Part shown: one piece after another, positions 23,375 to 31,213 of the stretch
Layout: each line of letters opens with the position of its first letter
Position numbering within the stretch: position 1 is the first letter of the stretch
Assembly: GCA_964528445.1 (NCBI GenBank)
Contig: CAZGSL010000025.1
Span: forward strand, 1-32,661
Source: JAXHMM01 sp964528445
Lineage (GTDB): Bacteria > Bacteroidota > Rhodothermia > Balneolales > Balneolaceae
Direction: 5' to 3'
Length of the DNA stretch: 32,661 bases
Translations under genes and position numbers: made by a program
Notes under the pieces: model-generated
What the model was told of the DNA's origin: nothing
Seen by the model: the letters and a program-made list of their open reading frames with translations, nothing else
The model's database searches: none

Positions 23375-24754
23375 CTGGAATTCATTGAACAACTGTTAGC
23401 CGACTTTTCCAGTTTCATGTGGGGACTGCCGCTGGTGGTCCTGCTCTGCGGGGGTGGAATCTTCTTCATGCTCTATTCGGGTTTCCTGCCCTTCCGTCAC
23501 CTTCGTCATGCGCTGAACGTGCTCCGCGGCAAATACGACGACCCTGACGATCCCGGCGATATCAATCACTTCGAGGCGCTCTCCAGCGCGCTGGCTGCTA
23601 CCGTCGGGCTGGGCAACATAAGCGGCGTGGCGGTCGCCATAGCGATGGGCGGGCCGGGGGCCGTTTTCTGGATGTGGATCAGCGCCTTTTTCGGAATCGC
23701 CACCAAGTTTTTTACCTGTACCCTCTCCATCATGTACCGCGGGAAGGACAGCGTCGGCCATATACAGGGAGGAACCATGTATATGATAATGGAAGGCCTC
23801 GGGAAAAAATGGAAACCGCTGGCCGTGCTTTTCTCCCTCGGCGGACTCTTCGGGGCGCTGCCCATATTCCAGGCCAACCAACTTACCCAGGCGCTGCGCG
23901 ATGTTATCTACATTCCCAACGGCTGGGTAACCGAACAGGCGCATTTCGCAGGCGATTTCATCACGGGGCTTGTTCTGGTGGGACTCGTCTCCCTTGTCAT
24001 TTTCGGGGGAATCAAGCGTATCGGTAAGGTGGCATCAAAGCTGGTCCCGGCCATGGTGGTGCTTTACGTCGGACTGGTCCTGATCATCCTGGCAATTAAC
24101 TACGACGTTCTTGGCTATTACTTCGGACTTATTTTCCGGGATGCATTCACGGCCGAAGCCGCCCTGGGCGGAGCCGTCTACCAGATTATCGTAACGGGCT
24201 TCAAACGCGCAGCTTTTTCAAACGAGGCGGGAATCGGTACCGCCACCCTGGCTCACGGGGCCGCAAAAACCAAGGAACCGGTGCGGGAGGGACTGGTCGC
24301 CATGCTGGGCCCGGCCATCGACACGCTGTTGGTCTGTACGATGACTGCCATGGCCATACTGGTGACGGGAGAGTGGCAGACGGGCAGCGAGAACGGGATC
24401 GCCCTTACGGCCGCTGCATTCGGAGACGCCCTAGGAATGATAGGCCCCTACCTGCTGGTCCTCTGCGTTACCGTATTCGCCTTCAGTTCCATGTTTACCT
24501 ACTCCTACTACGGCACCAAGTGCCTTGGGTTCCTGATCGGGGCGGAACGCCAGCACTGGTACAACTACTTTTACGTGGGATCCATCGTCCTGGGGGCGGT
24601 AACCACCATCATGTCCGTGATCAATCTCATCGACGGCATGTTCGCCATCATGTCCATTCCCACCATGACCGCTGCCATTCTGCTGGCACCCCGGGTGAAA
24701 GAGGCTGCGAGGGACTACTTCTCCCGGCTGGACACCTTCGATACCTACAAATAA
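23375..24754 (+). CDS. AGCS-family sodium:alanine/amino-acid symporter, probable CTG start
   Basis: Inner-membrane sodium-coupled symporter for alanine, glycine or related amino acids. About 11 membrane segments are present, with family stretches ALAATVGLGNISGVA, GPGAVFWMWISAFFG, GFKRAAFSNEAGIGTA and FTYSYYGTKCLGFL. The first ATG in frame is 23417, which would start at MWGLPLVV and lose the short N-terminal helix the family has before this point. Upstream in frame, CTG at 23375 is preceded by GAGG 8 bases away and yields MEFIEQLLADFSSF before MWGLP, giving 459 residues and a typical AGCS N-terminus. No ATG, GTG or TTG exists in frame before 23417. ATT at 23384 is another option. The gene sits 35 bases after the DinB-fold gene. 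Confidence 0.88.
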   Translation: MEFIEQLLADFSSFMWGLPLVVLLCGGGIFFMLYSGFLPFRHLRHALNVLRGKYDDPDDPGDINHFEALSSALAATVGLGNISGVAVAIAMGGPGAVFWMWISAFFGIATKFFTCTLSIMYRGKDSVGHIQGGTMYMIMEGLGKKWKPLAVLFSLGGLFGALPIFQANQLTQALRDVIYIPNGWVTEQAHFAGDFITGLVLVGLVSLVIFGGIKRIGKVASKLVPAMVVLYVGLVLIILAINYDVLGYYFGLIFRDAFTAEAALGGAVYQIIVTGFKRAAFSNEAGIGTATLAHGAAKTKEPVREGLVAMLGPAIDTLLVCTMTAMAILVTGEWQTGSENGIALTAAAFGDALGMIGPYLLVLCVTVFAFSSMFTYSYYGTKCLGFLIGAERQHWYNYFYVGSIVLGAVTTIMSVINLIDGMFAIMSIPTMTAAILLAPRVKEAARDYFSRLDTFDTYK

Positions 24755-24803
24755 TTGTAACCCGTCCGTTGGCAAAGAGATCTCCTCTGCCCGATTCGTT
24801 GCC

Positions 24804-25823
24804 ATGAACCGAGATCTTGCATCCGTCATACTGCCCGTCTACAACGCCGAGCAGACCCTCAATGAGGCGATAGAAAGTATCGCGGAGCAAACCCTCGGCG
24901 AATGGGAGCTTATTGTTATCGATGACGGGTCGGACGACGCCAGCCGCGATATCATCCGCCACTGGACCCAAAAGGATTCGCGCATACGAGCGATCTACAG
25001 GAACCACCGGGGACTGGTGCCCACCCTGCAGACCGGACTGGAGTCCGCCGAAGGCGCATATATAGCCCGCATGGACGCAGACGACCGATCGCTGCCTCGA
25101 CGCCTGGAACTCCAAAAGCGTTTCCTAGAGAAAAATGATGAAATAGGCCTCACCGCCTGCCGGGTCCGCCACCTGGACAGCGAGAAGAAGCGGGGCGGCT
25201 ACGCCCGGTACGTGCAGTGGACCAACTCACTACTCGAGCCGGAGGAGATCGCCCTGAATCGCTTTATCGAATCGCCCCTTGCCCATCCCTCCGTCATGTT
25301 TCGAAGCGAACTGGTGGACAAGCACGGCGGATACCGCGAGGGGCCGTTCCCGGAAGATTACGAACTGTGGCTCCGCTGGCTGGAGAGAGGGGTAAAAATG
25401 CGCAAGATCTCCGAAGAGCTTCTGATCTGGCGAGATACCCCCGATCGCCTCTCGCGTACAGGCAATCGATACTCATTCGAGGCTTTTTACCGCCTGAAAG
25501 CCCGCTATCTCTCCCGTTGGCTGGGGCGCGAGAATCCCCACCACCCGGAGGTGGTCGTCTGGGGTGCCGGCCGGACGAGCCGCAAGCGGTCGAAGCGACT
25601 CTGCGACCATGGCGTCTCCATTACGCACTATGTGGATATCGATCCCGACAAGATCGGGAATCGCGTTCACGGCAGGCCGGTCTGGAGTCCGGATGACCTG
25701 CCGGAGCCCGGCTCCGTCTTCGTCGTATCCTACGTAGCCCGCCACGGGGCCAACCAGATGATACGCCGCACGCTGGAATCCAGGGGATATCGTGAGGGAC
25801 GCGACTTCGTTTTCGCCGCCTGA
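24804..25823 (+). CDS. Family 2 glycosyltransferase with C-terminal Rossmann-like domain
   Basis: A 339-residue inverting glycosyltransferase of the GT-A fold. The nucleotide-sugar site is seen in SVILPVYNAEQTLNEAI (7-23), IVIDDGSDDAS (37-47) and the DxD-type metal motif RMDADD at 89-94. The likely catalytic base lies in PFPEDYELWLRWLERG. From about residue 248 a second domain begins: VVVWGAGRTSRKR, then YVDIDPDKIGNRVHGRPV and VFVVSYVARHGA. This resembles the small Rossmann-like module found at the end of some Bacteroidota glycosyltransferases and methyltransferases; its role is unknown to me. Donor and acceptor cannot be named. It is probably part of cell-surface polysaccharide assembly, like manC at 29 kb. 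ruvC follows 97 bases later. Confidence 0.9.
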   Translation: MNRDLASVILPVYNAEQTLNEAIESIAEQTLGEWELIVIDDGSDDASRDIIRHWTQKDSRIRAIYRNHRGLVPTLQTGLESAEGAYIARMDADDRSLPRRLELQKRFLEKNDEIGLTACRVRHLDSEKKRGGYARYVQWTNSLLEPEEIALNRFIESPLAHPSVMFRSELVDKHGGYREGPFPEDYELWLRWLERGVKMRKISEELLIWRDTPDRLSRTGNRYSFEAFYRLKARYLSRWLGRENPHHPEVVVWGAGRTSRKRSKRLCDHGVSITHYVDIDPDKIGNRVHGRPVWSPDDLPEPGSVFVVSYVARHGANQMIRRTLESRGYREGRDFVFAA

Positions 25824-25887
25824 TTGCAGAGCAGCGCCCCCCGTCCCTTACCCGGGCATTTCTTATGGATAGCTGCGCTCAATCCGT

Positions 25888-25895
25888 TATATTTG
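25888..25895 (+). promoter_or_regulatory. -7 promoter element for ruvC-ruvA
   Basis: TATATTTG matches the Bacteroidota -7 consensus TAnnTTTG exactly and lies 25 bases before the ruvC ATG, a good distance for a short leader. Confidence 0.5.
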
Positions 25896-25920
25896 ATAAA
25901 ACGGCAACCGATCCGCCCTC

Positions 25921-26502
25921 ATGGCTGACATCATACTCGGGATCGACCCCGGCTCCCGCAATACCGGTTATTCCATCCTGGCGGAAGAAGACGGGGTGCT
26001 TGTCGCCAGGCGCTGCGACGTAATACGGCTCGCTCACCTGGAGGAACACTCCGATCGCCTCCAGCATATCTACGAGCAGGTTGGCGATATTGTCCGCTCC
26101 TTCCATCCTACCTCCTGCGCGGTGGAGACTCCGGTTTACGGGGTGGATCCCCTCGCAATGCTGAAACTGGGCCGTGCCCAGGCTGCCGCCATGCTGGCCA
26201 TTACGGGCAACGATCTGCCTGTCAGCGAGTACTATCCCAAAGAGGTTAAGAAATCAATCACGGGCAACGGCAACGCCAGCAAGAAACAGGTGGCCTACAT
26301 GCTGAGGCAGACGGTGCAGCTCCCCGACGAAGACCTTTCGGAAGATGCCACCGACGCACTGGCCGTGGCATGGTGCCATCTGATAAAGAGTTCCGGGTCG
26401 GGCAACCGGCAACTCGAGGACTCCGGCGGCCGGAAACATCAGAATCACAGCATCTCCAGCTGGAAACAGTTCGCAAGGGAAAACCCGGACAGGATCAAAT
26501 AA
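25921..26502 (+). CDS. ruvC: Holliday-junction endonuclease RuvC
   Basis: Resolves Holliday junctions by paired symmetrical nicks, guided by RuvAB. It has 193 residues; E. coli RuvC has 173, and the extra is a polar C-terminal tail after about residue 157. The four catalytic acids of the RNase H-like fold are visible: Asp9 in GIDPGSRNTGY, Glu69 in AVETPV, and Asp142 and Asp145 in EDATDALAVAWCH. EYYPKEVKKSITGNGNASKK contains the DNA-contacting basic loop. ruvA starts 11 bases after its stop, so they form an operon. ruvB is not in the window. A TATATTTG promoter element sits 25 bases upstream. Confidence 0.97.
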   Translation: MADIILGIDPGSRNTGYSILAEEDGVLVARRCDVIRLAHLEEHSDRLQHIYEQVGDIVRSFHPTSCAVETPVYGVDPLAMLKLGRAQAAAMLAITGNDLPVSEYYPKEVKKSITGNGNASKKQVAYMLRQTVQLPDEDLSEDATDALAVAWCHLIKSSGSGNRQLEDSGGRKHQNHSISSWKQFARENPDRIK

Positions 26503-26513
26503 GCGGAGCGTTC

Positions 26514-27113
26514 ATGATCGCATACCTGAAAGGAATCATTCAAACCAAGGAGAGCAACCGGCTGGTCCTTGACGTACACGATGTAGGCTACGAACTGGAG
26601 ATTTCCACCCAGACCCTCGCCGAACTGCCCGCGGCCGGTGAAGAGACAAGCCTCCTGGTGCATCACCATGTCACCGACAACGATCAGCGGCTTTTCGGCT
26701 TCGGATCGGAGGAGGAGAAAGGGCTTTTTGAACTTTTGATTACCGTAAAGGGTGTAGGTCCCAAATTGGGACTTACCATACTTTCCGGGCTCCCCGCCTC
26801 CCGGATCACCAGCGCCATCGTACAGTCGGACAAGGACACCCTTTCCCAGATTTCGGGAATCGGCAAGAAGACGGCCGAGCGCATGATCCTGGAGCTGAAA
26901 GACAAGATCGCGGAGTTCGCCACCGACTCTTCATCTCCCGAAGCAGCGGCTTTGCCGGGAGATCTTAAGGAGGAAGCTGTTTCGGCCCTGGAGTCCCTCG
27001 GTTTCAAAAAGCGCGAGGCCGAAAAGGCTGTAACGGCCGCAGCGCAGGGGGACGGAGAGCCCGAGAGCGTGCAGGAACTCGTCAAGAAGTCGCTTGCCCA
27101 ATCAAAGAGATAA
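26514..27113 (+). CDS. ruvA: Holliday-junction branch-migration protein RuvA
   Basis: Binds four-way DNA junctions as a tetramer and recruits the RuvB motor. From ATG 26514 it has 199 residues, the usual length; the frame is open upstream but overlaps ruvC. The N-terminal OB domain starts MIAYLKGIIQTKE. The two helix-hairpin-helix motifs are VKGVGPKLGLTILSGLP (78-94) and ISGIGKKTAERMILELKDK (113-131). After a flexible linker (about 137-150), the RuvB-binding domain III reads AVSALESLGFKKREAEKAV. A GCGGAG purine stretch precedes the ATG. No terminator is visible after it; the two-component genes start 104 bases on with their own promoter-like element. Confidence 0.97.
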   Translation: MIAYLKGIIQTKESNRLVLDVHDVGYELEISTQTLAELPAAGEETSLLVHHHVTDNDQRLFGFGSEEEKGLFELLITVKGVGPKLGLTILSGLPASRITSAIVQSDKDTLSQISGIGKKTAERMILELKDKIAEFATDSSSPEAAALPGDLKEEAVSALESLGFKKREAEKAVTAAAQGDGEPESVQELVKKSLAQSKR

Positions 27114-27137
27114 CAATTATTTAACGGCCTGACGGTT

Positions 27138-27145
27138 TATATTCA
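27138..27145 (+). promoter_or_regulatory. Possible -7 element for the two-component operon
   Basis: TATATTCA, identical to the element before uvrA, lies 72 bases before the GTG start of the response regulator. Confidence 0.35.
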
Positions 27146-27217
27146 CCGGCCTCATTTGTACTATGGAGGCATACATCCCAAGGACCATTATCTTACCGGA
27201 AACCATATCCCCCCATC

Positions 27218-27898
27218 GTGTCTGACAATCAAACCATCCTGGTGGTCGACGACGAGCAGGACCTCCTTGACCTTATTGAGTACAACCTGAAAAAGGAGGG
27301 CTTTGATGTTCTGAAAGCCGAAAACGGGGAGGAGGGGATCAGGATGACCCGTGAGCATGCTCCCGACCTCGTTCTGCTGGACATCATGATGCCCAAAATG
27401 GGTGGCATGGAAGTCGTGGAAGTCATGCGGGACGACGAGGACCTCAAACGTATTCCCATTATCTTTCTCACGGCTCGCGGAGACGAAAAGACCGAGGTAG
27501 AAGGCCTCAACAAGGGCGGGGACGACTATATCACCAAGCCCATCAGCACCTCCAAACTCATTTCCCGAATCAAGGCTGTTCTGCGGCGTTTTGAAGAGTC
27601 GGAAGCCCCCGCCAACAAACTGGAGGTACACGATCTCGTTATTGATAAGGACCGGTATATCGTCAGCCAGGGAGACGAGGAGTTTCAGCTGCCCCGCAAA
27701 GAGTTCGAACTGCTCTTTTTCCTGGCCAGCCGCAAGGGTAAGGTTATGGACCGCCAGACCCTGCTGAACCAGGTCTGGGGCAATAACATCTATGTGGTGG
27801 ACCGCACCGTCGACGTACACGTAAGGAAAATAAGGGAGAAGCTGGGGGATGAATACATTGAAACCGTGAAAGGTGTCGGATACCGTTTTAAGGAATAA
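27218..27898 (+). CDS. OmpR/PhoB-family response regulator
   Basis: A 226-residue transcription factor. The N-terminal receiver domain has the acidic pair Asp11-Asp12, phosphoacceptor Asp55 in LVLLDIMMP, conserved Thr in IIFLTARGDE and Lys in YITKPIS. The C-terminal winged helix (about 128-226) has the OmpR/PhoB pattern: FELLFFLASRKGKVMDRQ, the recognition-helix stretch VDRTVDVHVRKIREKLG and VKGVGYRF. It starts with GTG; no in-frame ATG gives a better N-terminus. Its TAA overlaps the kinase ATG by one base (TAATG), so translation is probably coupled. The sequence is close to PhoB/PhoP types, but no phosphate genes lie nearby, so the stimulus is left open. Confidence 0.95.
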   Translation: MSDNQTILVVDDEQDLLDLIEYNLKKEGFDVLKAENGEEGIRMTREHAPDLVLLDIMMPKMGGMEVVEVMRDDEDLKRIPIIFLTARGDEKTEVEGLNKGGDDYITKPISTSKLISRIKAVLRRFEESEAPANKLEVHDLVIDKDRYIVSQGDEEFQLPRKEFELLFFLASRKGKVMDRQTLLNQVWGNNIYVVDRTVDVHVRKIREKLGDEYIETVKGVGYRFKE

Positions 27899-28980
27899 TG
27901 AGAAAAAATCCCTTCCAACGAAACTCGCGCCTGGCCTTCAGGAGCGCCCGTACGGCCTCGATTATTCTCGGTGCCGGAGCCACCGCAGCGGGGTACCTGT
28001 TCGGGGAATGGTCCCTCCCTGTTCTTCTTGGCGGGGGTGTGCTGCTGATCGCCGTAATATTCGCGGTCGTCTACGGTGTGATCTACCGTATACAGTTCTC
28101 CCGGCTGGAAACCCTGAACAGAATTACACGCAATATTGCCCGCAAGCGCTTTGAAGATTACGAAAACCTGGATACGGAGGGCAAGGACGAACTCAACTAC
28201 CTCATCAAACAGTCCATTCGGGCCAGCAAAACCGTAGAACGGGAGATACAGCGGCTGAATCGAATAGAAAACTACCGGAAGGAATTTATCGGAGATATCT
28301 CTCACGAACTGAAAACCCCGATATTTGCCATCCAGGGATTCATTGAGACGCTTCTGAATGGCGCCATCGACGACGAAGAAGTCAACCGCCAGTTCCTGAA
28401 AAAAGCGATGCGGAACGTGAACCGGCTTATCTACCTGACCAAGGACTTGATGGAGATCTCCAAACTGGAAACCGGCGAACTTAAATCGGAAGTACAGGAC
28501 ATTTATCTGCGCGATGTGGTAATGGATGTCGTGGAGAGCCTTCAGTACAAGGCGCAGAAAGAGGATGTAGAGATCACGGTTGAGCAATTTGACAAAAACC
28601 TCCTGGTGAGTGCCGACCGAAATCAGATCAAGCAGGTGTTTATCAACCTGATCGAAAACGCCATCAAATATAACCGGGAGGGCGGCTCGGTTACGATCGG
28701 GGTTAAAAACTACCCGCAGGGCGAAGACCGGGTCATGGTCTTCGTGAAAGATACCGGCATTGGCATCGAACAGAAATACATTGATCGCGTCACTGAGCGC
28801 TTTTTCAGGGTCGACAAATCCCGGTCACGCGAAAAGGGGGGCACGGGCCTCGGCCTGGCGATTGTCAAACATATCATGGAAGCCCATGGCGAGGATTTTT
28901 TCATTGAAAGCACTCCCAATGTGGGTTCCACCTTCAGCTTTACTCTCACCAAGGTGAAGCGGGCCCCGGTCGTGGTTTAA
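27898..28980 (+). CDS. PhoR-like sensor histidine kinase with almost no extracytoplasmic domain
   Basis: Membrane-bound kinase, 360 residues, partner of the response regulator it overlaps by one base. Two helices (about 20-36 and 40-63) are joined by only a few residues, so it lacks a periplasmic sensor domain and probably senses within the membrane or through partners. A HAMP-like linker follows at about 64-120 (SRLETLNRITRNIARKRFE), with no evident PAS domain. The dimerisation domain carries phospho-accepting His136 in GDISHELKTP. The ATPase domain has the N box INLIENAIKYN, G1 DTGIGI, F box ERFFRVDKSRS and G2 GGTGLGLAIV. The cognate stimulus is unknown. Confidence 0.95.
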   Translation: MRKNPFQRNSRLAFRSARTASIILGAGATAAGYLFGEWSLPVLLGGGVLLIAVIFAVVYGVIYRIQFSRLETLNRITRNIARKRFEDYENLDTEGKDELNYLIKQSIRASKTVEREIQRLNRIENYRKEFIGDISHELKTPIFAIQGFIETLLNGAIDDEEVNRQFLKKAMRNVNRLIYLTKDLMEISKLETGELKSEVQDIYLRDVVMDVVESLQYKAQKEDVEITVEQFDKNLLVSADRNQIKQVFINLIENAIKYNREGGSVTIGVKNYPQGEDRVMVFVKDTGIGIEQKYIDRVTERFFRVDKSRSREKGGTGLGLAIVKHIMEAHGEDFFIESTPNVGSTFSFTLTKVKRAPVVV

Positions 28981-28989
28981 CCCCTCCCG

Positions 28990-28997
28990 TAAATTCA
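28990..28997 (+). promoter_or_regulatory. Possible -7 element for manC
   Basis: TAAATTCA lies 25 bases before the manC ATG and shares the TAnnTTCA form of the uvrA and response-regulator sites. Weak evidence alone. Confidence 0.25.
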
Positions 28998-29022
28998 AAC
29001 GCAATCAGCATTCCCGATCACT

Positions 29023-30117
29023 ATGTTACACGCAGTTATCATGGCAGGGGGCTCCGGCACCCGTTTCTGGCCTCGCAGCACCCGATCCAAACCGAAGCAG
29101 TTCCTGAAGCTCTTCGGTGAGCGCAGCATGCTGCAGGCCACCGTCGATCGCCTGGATCCGCTCATACCGCAGGAACGCGTATGGGTCGTCACCAACAAAC
29201 GCTACGAGAATATGGTCAGGGATCAGCTCCCCGAGGTCCCTTCCCATCAGGTGGTGGGAGAACCGGTGGCCCGGAACACCGCCCCCTGCGTAGCTCTTGC
29301 GGCCGCCATGCTGGAAATCGACGACCCGGATGCCGCTATGGCCGTCTTGCCCGCGGATCACCTGATTACCGATCCGGACGGATTCCGGGAGGTACTTAAA
29401 ACGGCCGGCGCCGAAACGAAGCGAAACCCGGAAAGCCTGGTCACGATCGGCATACGGCCGGACCGCCCGGAGACAGGCTATGGCTATATCGAGTTCCAAA
29501 AAAATGATGACAAGGAGCGGGAAGCCGGGAATCACCCCGTCTGGCCAGTCCGCCAGTTCCGGGAAAAACCCGACCTGGAGACCGCGCGCCGGTTCGTTAA
29601 ATCGGGCAATTTCCTGTGGAACAGCGGCATGTTTGTCTGGCGGGCGGAAACCATACGGATCCGGTTCGCCGATCATCTGCCGGAGATAGCCCGGCAGCTG
29701 GAAGCCCTGCAATCCGCCCTGAACGCGGATAACAAAGAAGAAGGGATTCGCGCCTTCTACGAAAATTGTCCCTCGGTTTCCATCGACTACGGAATAATGG
29801 AAAAAGCGGAGGGCGTCCGGGTGGTCCCAGGAGCGTTCGGATGGAACGACGTGGGAAGCTGGAAAGCCGTTTACGAATTGAGAGATAAGGACGGTGACGA
29901 CAATGTGATACAGTCGGAAGCCCTCGCCTCAGTAGCTTCCGAGGGCAATCTGGTCCACAGCGACAGCGGCAAGATCATCGCACTTGTGGGTATCGAGAAC
30001 ACCGCGGTGGTAGAAACCGACGACGCCATCCTGGTATGCAGGATGGAACACGCCCAGGACGTCAAAAAAATTGTCAATCAGCTGAAGGAGGACCAAGAGA
30101 AACGTCGTTTCCTTTAA
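29023..30117 (+). CDS. manC: Mannose-1-phosphate guanylyltransferase
   Basis: Makes GDP-mannose from mannose 1-phosphate and GTP, supplying mannose- and fucose-type sugars for surface glycans. It has 364 residues, a stand-alone nucleotidyltransferase without the phosphomannose-isomerase cupin of bifunctional ManC/AlgA proteins. The N-terminal signature AVIMAGGSGTRFWPRSTRSK with PKQF gives the nucleotide and metal site. Other family landmarks are AVLPADHLI, ETGYGYIEF, QFREKPD, FLWNSGMFVW, SIDYGIMEKA and GWNDVGSW. The small C-terminal beta-helix region (about 280-364) contains NLVHSDSGKIIALVGIENT. It follows the kinase by 42 bases and could share its transcript, but a promoter-like element lies between. 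It converges on the MBL-fold gene. Confidence 0.95.
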   Translation: MLHAVIMAGGSGTRFWPRSTRSKPKQFLKLFGERSMLQATVDRLDPLIPQERVWVVTNKRYENMVRDQLPEVPSHQVVGEPVARNTAPCVALAAAMLEIDDPDAAMAVLPADHLITDPDGFREVLKTAGAETKRNPESLVTIGIRPDRPETGYGYIEFQKNDDKEREAGNHPVWPVRQFREKPDLETARRFVKSGNFLWNSGMFVWRAETIRIRFADHLPEIARQLEALQSALNADNKEEGIRAFYENCPSVSIDYGIMEKAEGVRVVPGAFGWNDVGSWKAVYELRDKDGDDNVIQSEALASVASEGNLVHSDSGKIIALVGIENTAVVETDDAILVCRMEHAQDVKKIVNQLKEDQEKRRFL

Positions 30118-30142
30118 GAATACCGCCCGGGATATCTGACAA

Positions 30143-30901
30143 TCATAACTCTATACTCAGCTGATCGTAGGCCAGCCGGACGTGATCGGGCAGTCGGTTG
30201 TTGGAGGCTGCATGGCTGACATGTCCGTTCATGTGAATCAGCCATGTCTGCGGAATGTCCAGCTCTTCGGCAGTCTCCACCGCCTGCGGAATGGTAAGAT
30301 GGGTGGGATGATCCGGCTCCCAGCGCAATCCGCTCAGGACCATCGCTTTTGATCCCCGAATCCGGTCCCGTGTCTCTTCAGGAATCTCTTTTACATCCGT
30401 AAGGTAGGAGAAGTCATTCAATCGAAAGCCGAGCACGCTCACCTTGCCGTGTCTGACCGGCAGGGGCGTGATCTCCAGGTCACGGAACCGGAAGGGTTTC
30501 TCGGCAACCTGCAGGTCGAGCGAGGGTGCTCCCGGATAGCGGTCGGGACCGAACATGTAGTCAAATCGCGACCGGATGGAACGGACGGCCTGTCGGGTGG
30601 TGTGGAGGGGAATCGTCTGATCCTGCCGATAGCAGAAGGGGCGAAGATCGTCCAGCCCCGCGATGTGGTCCATGTGTTCGTGGGTAATCAGGACCAGGTC
30701 AATACGGTTGAGTCCGCTGCGAAGAGTCTGCAACCGAAATTCGGGAGTCGCATCAATCAGCACGGAGCTGCGCTCCGTTTGCACCCAAGCAGAGCAGCGC
30801 CATCGGATATCCCTGGGATCCCCGGAGAAGGCCGCTGAATCCCATTCGCCGGCCACCGGTACGCCCATGGATGTTCCGGTACCGAGAAAGGTAACTCTCA
30901 T
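30143..30901 (-). CDS. Metallo-beta-lactamase-fold hydrolase (PhnP-like)
   Basis: Probable two-metal phosphodiesterase or related hydrolase, 252 residues. The start VTFLGTGTSMGVPV is typical of the PhnP / tRNase Z-like branch. Metal ligands are His74, His76, Asp78 and His79 in THEHMDHIAGLDDLR, His151 in PVRHGKVSVLGF, Asp169 in YLTDVKEIP and a histidine in the closing LIHMNGHVSH (His223, 227 or 230). The substrate is not evident; related proteins split cyclic phosphodiesters. Its ATG overlaps the TGA of the upstream small gene as ATGA, so the pair is translationally coupled. Confidence 0.9.
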   Translation of the reverse strand: MRVTFLGTGTSMGVPVAGEWDSAAFSGDPRDIRWRCSAWVQTERSSVLIDATPEFRLQTLRSGLNRIDLVLITHEHMDHIAGLDDLRPFCYRQDQTIPLHTTRQAVRSIRSRFDYMFGPDRYPGAPSLDLQVAEKPFRFRDLEITPLPVRHGKVSVLGFRLNDFSYLTDVKEIPEETRDRIRGSKAMVLSGLRWEPDHPTHLTIPQAVETAEELDIPQTWLIHMNGHVSHAASNNRLPDHVRLAYDQLSIEL

Positions 30902-31206
30902 TCCGTCAGCTTTATATCCAGTTCCTCAATCTGTGCATCCCCATAGGAATCAAACCGTTTCCATAACTTCTCCAGTTCTTTGCGGACAGCCGGCTTGATG
31001 TAGGTGTCGGCCATCTCTTTCTCCCTCAATATCCGGGCCAGCAGTCCCACCTGCTCCTGGGGCGGCTTGTTTTTATTGAGTACCACCAGTTTGTCTCCCT
31101 CCACCACGCAATGGTCGCCGCGGAACGTGCCGCGCTCCCTCCGGATGGTATAACCCGCCTTTTCTACCAGCTTTTCCAGCTCTATCAACAGCTTTTCCGT
31201 CTTCAT
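30898..31206 (-). CDS. Conserved small soluble protein, function unknown
   Basis: A 102-residue protein I cannot name. It appears soluble and alpha/beta, rich in charged residues, with no signal peptide or membrane helix. The centre, GDHCVVEGDKLVVLNKNKPPQEQ, resembles a short beta-hairpin, and the C-terminal half is probably helical (RKELEKLWKRFDSYG). It overlaps the MBL-fold gene by four bases (ATGA), which implies tightly linked expression and possibly a shared task. The outer-membrane protein gene lies 7 bases upstream on the same strand, so all three may form an operon. Confidence 0.8.
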   Translation of the reverse strand: MKTEKLLIELEKLVEKAGYTIRRERGTFRGDHCVVEGDKLVVLNKNKPPQEQVGLLARILREKEMADTYIKPAVRKELEKLWKRFDSYGDAQIEELDIKLTE

Positions 31207-31213
31207 GAATACT

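Noticed and set aside
27790..28587. A 265-codon minus-strand frame across the response regulator and kinase
   Set aside because: It covers the well-supported overlap of two coupled genes on the other strand.
29026..29712. A 228-codon minus-strand frame inside manC
   Set aside because: Shadow frame opposite conserved nucleotidyltransferase motifs.
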